7,062 nt of DNA from assembly GCA_024638545.1 (NCBI GenBank), contig JAHEKD010000130.1, positions 1 to 7,062 on the forward strand, written 5' to 3'. Shown here one piece after another: positions 4,994-7,062 of this stretch. The number at the start of each line of letters is the position of its first letter. The first letter of the stretch is position 1. Position numbers and translations under genes: made by a program. Below the pieces are notes generated by a model. It saw nothing but the letters and a program-made list of their open reading frames with translations, searched no databases and was not told where the DNA came from. This DNA comes from Gammaproteobacteria bacterium. GTDB taxonomy: Bacteria; Pseudomonadota; Gammaproteobacteria; Arenicellales; JAHEKD01.

Positions 4994-6853
4994 ATGACAA
5001 AGGTTTCGACCTCTGGAAAACAGACTGAAAAATTGCATGCGAGCAATTCGTTAGCTAAAACAGTATCCCGGCACAAAGAAGTAAAGGACTCACAAATGCC
5101 GATGTTGAACGCTGGTGCCAAGATATTTAGTGCTCATCTTGCCGATAATCTGGATCGCACCGTAAATGCAGCCATGGGGCGCTTTACTTCAGGCTTATCT
5201 CCACAGGGACTCGCAATGGCCTACTATGACTGGTTAGTGCACTTAAGCATGGCACCAGGCCGGCGGGCAAGGTTGATTGAAAAGGCGTTGCGCAAAACAG
5301 CACTTTTAAACGGATATCTGGCCGCTATCATGTCAGGAAAAGACACGCAGCCATGTATAGAACCGCTGCCACAGGATCGCCGGTTCTCGCACGAAAGCTG
5401 GCAAAAATGGCCGTATAATCTGTACTATCAGGCGTTTTTGCTCAATCAGCAATGGTGGCACAATGCCATCACGGGCGTACGGGGTGTTTCAAAAAAACAT
5501 GAGAATATCGTTGAATTTTCAACACGGCAGATTCTCGACATGTTTTCACCATCAAATTCAATCTGGACCAATCCTGAAGTCCTGGAAACAACTGTTAATG
5601 AAGGCGGTCAGAATCTCATCCGTGGCGCGCAATACCTCATTGAAGACTGGCAAAAAAAGATAAGCGGAAATCCACAATCGGGCAGTGAGAAATTTAGAGT
5701 TGGCGATAACATCGCTTGCACCAAAGGCAAGGTTGTATATCGCAATGAGCTTATCGAACTTATTCAGTATGCGCCAACAACCCGGCGGGTTTACAGCGAG
5801 CCGATCCTTATTGTGCCGGCATGGATAATGAAATTTTACATACTTGATCTTTCGCCACATAATTCCCTGATCAAGTACCTGGTTGATCACGGTCATACGG
5901 TGTTCACAATCTCATGGAAGAACCCAACAGAGGACGATCGGGATCTCGGCATGGATGATTATCGCGAAAAAGGTATCATGCAGGCACTGGATGCCGTGAC
6001 GGCAATCATTCCGAAACGAAAAGTTCATACCGTTGGGTACTGCCTGGGCGGGACATTGCTGACGCTTGCAGCAGCCGCCATGGCAGGAAATAATGATCAG
6101 CGTATAAAGAGTTTAACCCTTTTTGCTGCACAAACTGACTTTACCCAGGCCGGTGAACTAATGTTGTTCATCAATGAAAGCCAGTTAACGTTGCTGGAGG
6201 ATATTATGTGGGACCAGGGTTATCTGGATACAACACAAATGTCCGGTGCGTTTCAACTTTTGCGCTCAAACGATCTGATCTGGTCACGCATGGTGAATAA
6301 CTATTTACTTGGCAAGCGCATGCCCATGATCGATCTAATGGCCTGGAATGCCGACGCCACGCGCATGCCGTATCGAATGCATTCACAGTATCTTGAACAC
6401 CTTTTTCTTAATAACGAGCTGGCGGCCGGACGTTTGTATGTTGACGGCCGCGCGATCGCGATCAGTGATATACGTACGCCAATTTTTTGTGTCGGTGCAA
6501 CACGCGACCACGTTGCGCCTTGGAAATCGGTATACAAGATTCATTTGCTGGCAGATGCAGATGAAGTCACATTTTTACTGTCGAGCGGTGGGCATAACGC
6601 CGGTATTGTCTCGGAGCCGGGTCATCCGCGGCGCAGCTATCAGATCGCAACTCGCAAAGAGGGGGCGAAATATATCGACCCGGATACCTGGGCCAGACAA
6701 ACCCCGATACATGAAGGTTCCTGGTGGCGCGCCTGGCAGGCCTGGTTGGTGGAAAAATCCAGTGGACAGGTTAAACGACCTGTCACCGGTGCGCCTGCGA
6801 GGGGCTACAAACCACTGTATGACGCGCCCGGGGAGTATGTATTGCAACCATGA
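4994..6853 (+). CDS. phaC: Poly(3-hydroxyalkanoate) synthase (PhaC-like, class I type)
   Basis: This 619-residue alpha/beta-hydrolase polymerises (R)-3-hydroxyacyl-CoA into PHA granules and releases CoA. The N-terminal part contains the PhaC_N-type region (about 85-300; SMAPGRRARLIEKALRK, FSHESWQKWPYNLYYQ). Then come VPAWIMKFYILDL (274-286), the modified lipase box GYCLGG with nucleophile Cys350, WNADATRMPY (451-460), the catalytic-type Asp505 in TRDHVAPW, His534 in GGHNAGIV, and the conserved C-terminal PDTW...GSWWRAWQAWL (563-585). All three triad residues are present. Residues 1-34 are polar and poorly conserved in character. An in-frame ATG at 5096 with a stronger AAAGGA site would give 585 residues, close to the usual class I length, so the true start may be there. 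No phaA, phaB, phasin or phaR lies next to it. Sequence variants such as GGHNAGIVSEPGH suggest a branch distinct from the Cupriavidus-type enzyme, possibly a second synthase. Confidence 0.92.
   Translation: MTKVSTSGKQTEKLHASNSLAKTVSRHKEVKDSQMPMLNAGAKIFSAHLADNLDRTVNAAMGRFTSGLSPQGLAMAYYDWLVHLSMAPGRRARLIEKALRKTALLNGYLAAIMSGKDTQPCIEPLPQDRRFSHESWQKWPYNLYYQAFLLNQQWWHNAITGVRGVSKKHENIVEFSTRQILDMFSPSNSIWTNPEVLETTVNEGGQNLIRGAQYLIEDWQKKISGNPQSGSEKFRVGDNIACTKGKVVYRNELIELIQYAPTTRRVYSEPILIVPAWIMKFYILDLSPHNSLIKYLVDHGHTVFTISWKNPTEDDRDLGMDDYREKGIMQALDAVTAIIPKRKVHTVGYCLGGTLLTLAAAAMAGNNDQRIKSLTLFAAQTDFTQAGELMLFINESQLTLLEDIMWDQGYLDTTQMSGAFQLLRSNDLIWSRMVNNYLLGKRMPMIDLMAWNADATRMPYRMHSQYLEHLFLNNELAAGRLYVDGRAIAISDIRTPIFCVGATRDHVAPWKSVYKIHLLADADEVTFLLSSGGHNAGIVSEPGHPRRSYQIATRKEGAKYIDPDTWARQTPIHEGSWWRAWQAWLVEKSSGQVKRPVTGAPARGYKPLYDAPGEYVLQP
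5083..5088 (+). promoter_or_regulatory. Ribosome-binding site for an alternative PHA synthase start
   Basis: AAAGGA lies seven bases before the in-frame ATG at 5096 (residue 35). The annotated ATG at 4994 has only AGGA at ten bases. Start choice is undecided, and two products are possible. Confidence 0.4.
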
Positions 6854-6913
6854 ACTTATCAGCACGACACGGATCAGATTGTCGGGGTAGAGAGTCAGGT
6901 ATGGGTGACCGCT

Positions 6914-7062
6914 TTATGGGGACTGCACTGATTTTGAAACGATACATAACAATTCAAATAAAACGGTAGCGCCGATAAGTGCCGTACCGCCCGAGGCATC
7001 AAACGGCGGAGAGACTTCAACCATGTCAGCACCGACTATGGCAATGCCGCGCAGCTGACGAA
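6914..7062 (-). CDS. Agmatinase/arginase-family ureohydrolase, C-terminal end (cut by window edge)
   Basis: On the minus strand the frame entering at 7060 reads RQLRGIAIVGADMVEVSPPF, then DASGGTALIGATVLFELLC and a short tail, stopping at TAA (6916-6914): 48 residues. The block GADMVEVSPPFD followed by GxTAL and a hydrophobic helix is the C-terminal signature of the ureohydrolase superfamily (agmatinase SpeB, guanidinobutyrase, arginase and relatives). These are cytoplasmic Mn2+ enzymes that release urea from guanidino compounds. The Glu of VEVSPP matches the Glu that contacts the guanidinium group in arginases. The metal-binding His/Asp motifs lie beyond the window, so the substrate cannot be given. 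The gene converges on the PHA synthase with 60 bases between the two stop codons, and I see no hairpin-plus-T-run terminator there. Confidence 0.82.
   Translation of the reverse strand, partial: RQLRGIAIVGADMVEVSPPFDASGGTALIGATVLFELLCIVSKSVQSP

Noticed and set aside
6348..6890. A 180-codon open frame on the + strand overlapping the end of the PHA synthase gene.
   Set aside because: It lies in another frame of a gene with complete catalytic motifs, and its composition (rich in Arg, Cys and Ser) is that of an out-of-frame shadow.
6854..6913. Possible bidirectional terminator between the convergent synthase and ureohydrolase genes.
   Set aside because: No stem of useful length with flanking T or A runs could be found in the 60 bases.

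Overview
The window reads as a chromosomal stretch of a proteobacterium that makes polyhydroxyalkanoate (PHA). That placement is an inference from protein types (class I-like PHA synthase, malyl-CoA lyase-type CitE protein, LysR-family regulator, agmatinase-type ureohydrolase) and from AGGA-type ribosome-binding sites. I cannot name the species. There is no tRNA, rRNA, CRISPR array, intact transposase or phage gene that I can see.

Layout, left to right. (1) 1-1560, +: the C-terminal two thirds of a P-type cation-transporting ATPase; its start and its DKTGT phosphorylation site lie upstream of the window. (2) 1550-1789, +: a small, very hydrophobic 79-residue ORF that overlaps the ATPase end by 11 nt and may be translationally coupled to it. 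(3) 1898-3121, +: a complete threonine synthase-family PLP enzyme. (4) 3390-4328, +: a complete L-malyl-CoA/beta-methylmalyl-CoA lyase-type protein. (5) 4329-4717, +: the middle of a LysR-type regulator, truncated at both ends, beginning right after the lyase stop codon. (6) 4994-6853, +: a complete poly(3-hydroxyalkanoate) synthase-like protein. (7) 6914-7062, -: the last 48 codons of an agmatinase/arginase-family ureohydrolase, convergent with the synthase.

The non-coding parts carry the less ordinary signals. Two 45-bp direct repeats (41/45 identical) lie at 3172-3216 and 4683-4727 and bracket the lyase gene plus the LysR relic. A second short motif, GATTAATACC, occurs at three gene-start or intergenic positions (1900, 3288, 4741). 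A perfect 9-1-9 AT-rich palindrome (3327-3345) lies ahead of the lyase. A TTGAC-N4-GTCAA box (4884-4897), with a -10-like hexamer at the right distance, lies ahead of the PHA synthase and suggests control by an FNR/Anr/FixK-type oxygen regulator.

Functionally, the lyase makes or consumes acetyl-CoA or propionyl-CoA plus glyoxylate, and the synthase polymerises hydroxyacyl-CoA. Both act on the short-chain CoA pool, so their proximity fits storage-polymer and C2/C3 carbon metabolism. Each gene, however, has its own long leader, and there is no clear operon across the window. I see rearrangement scars rather than a clearly new multi-gene system.
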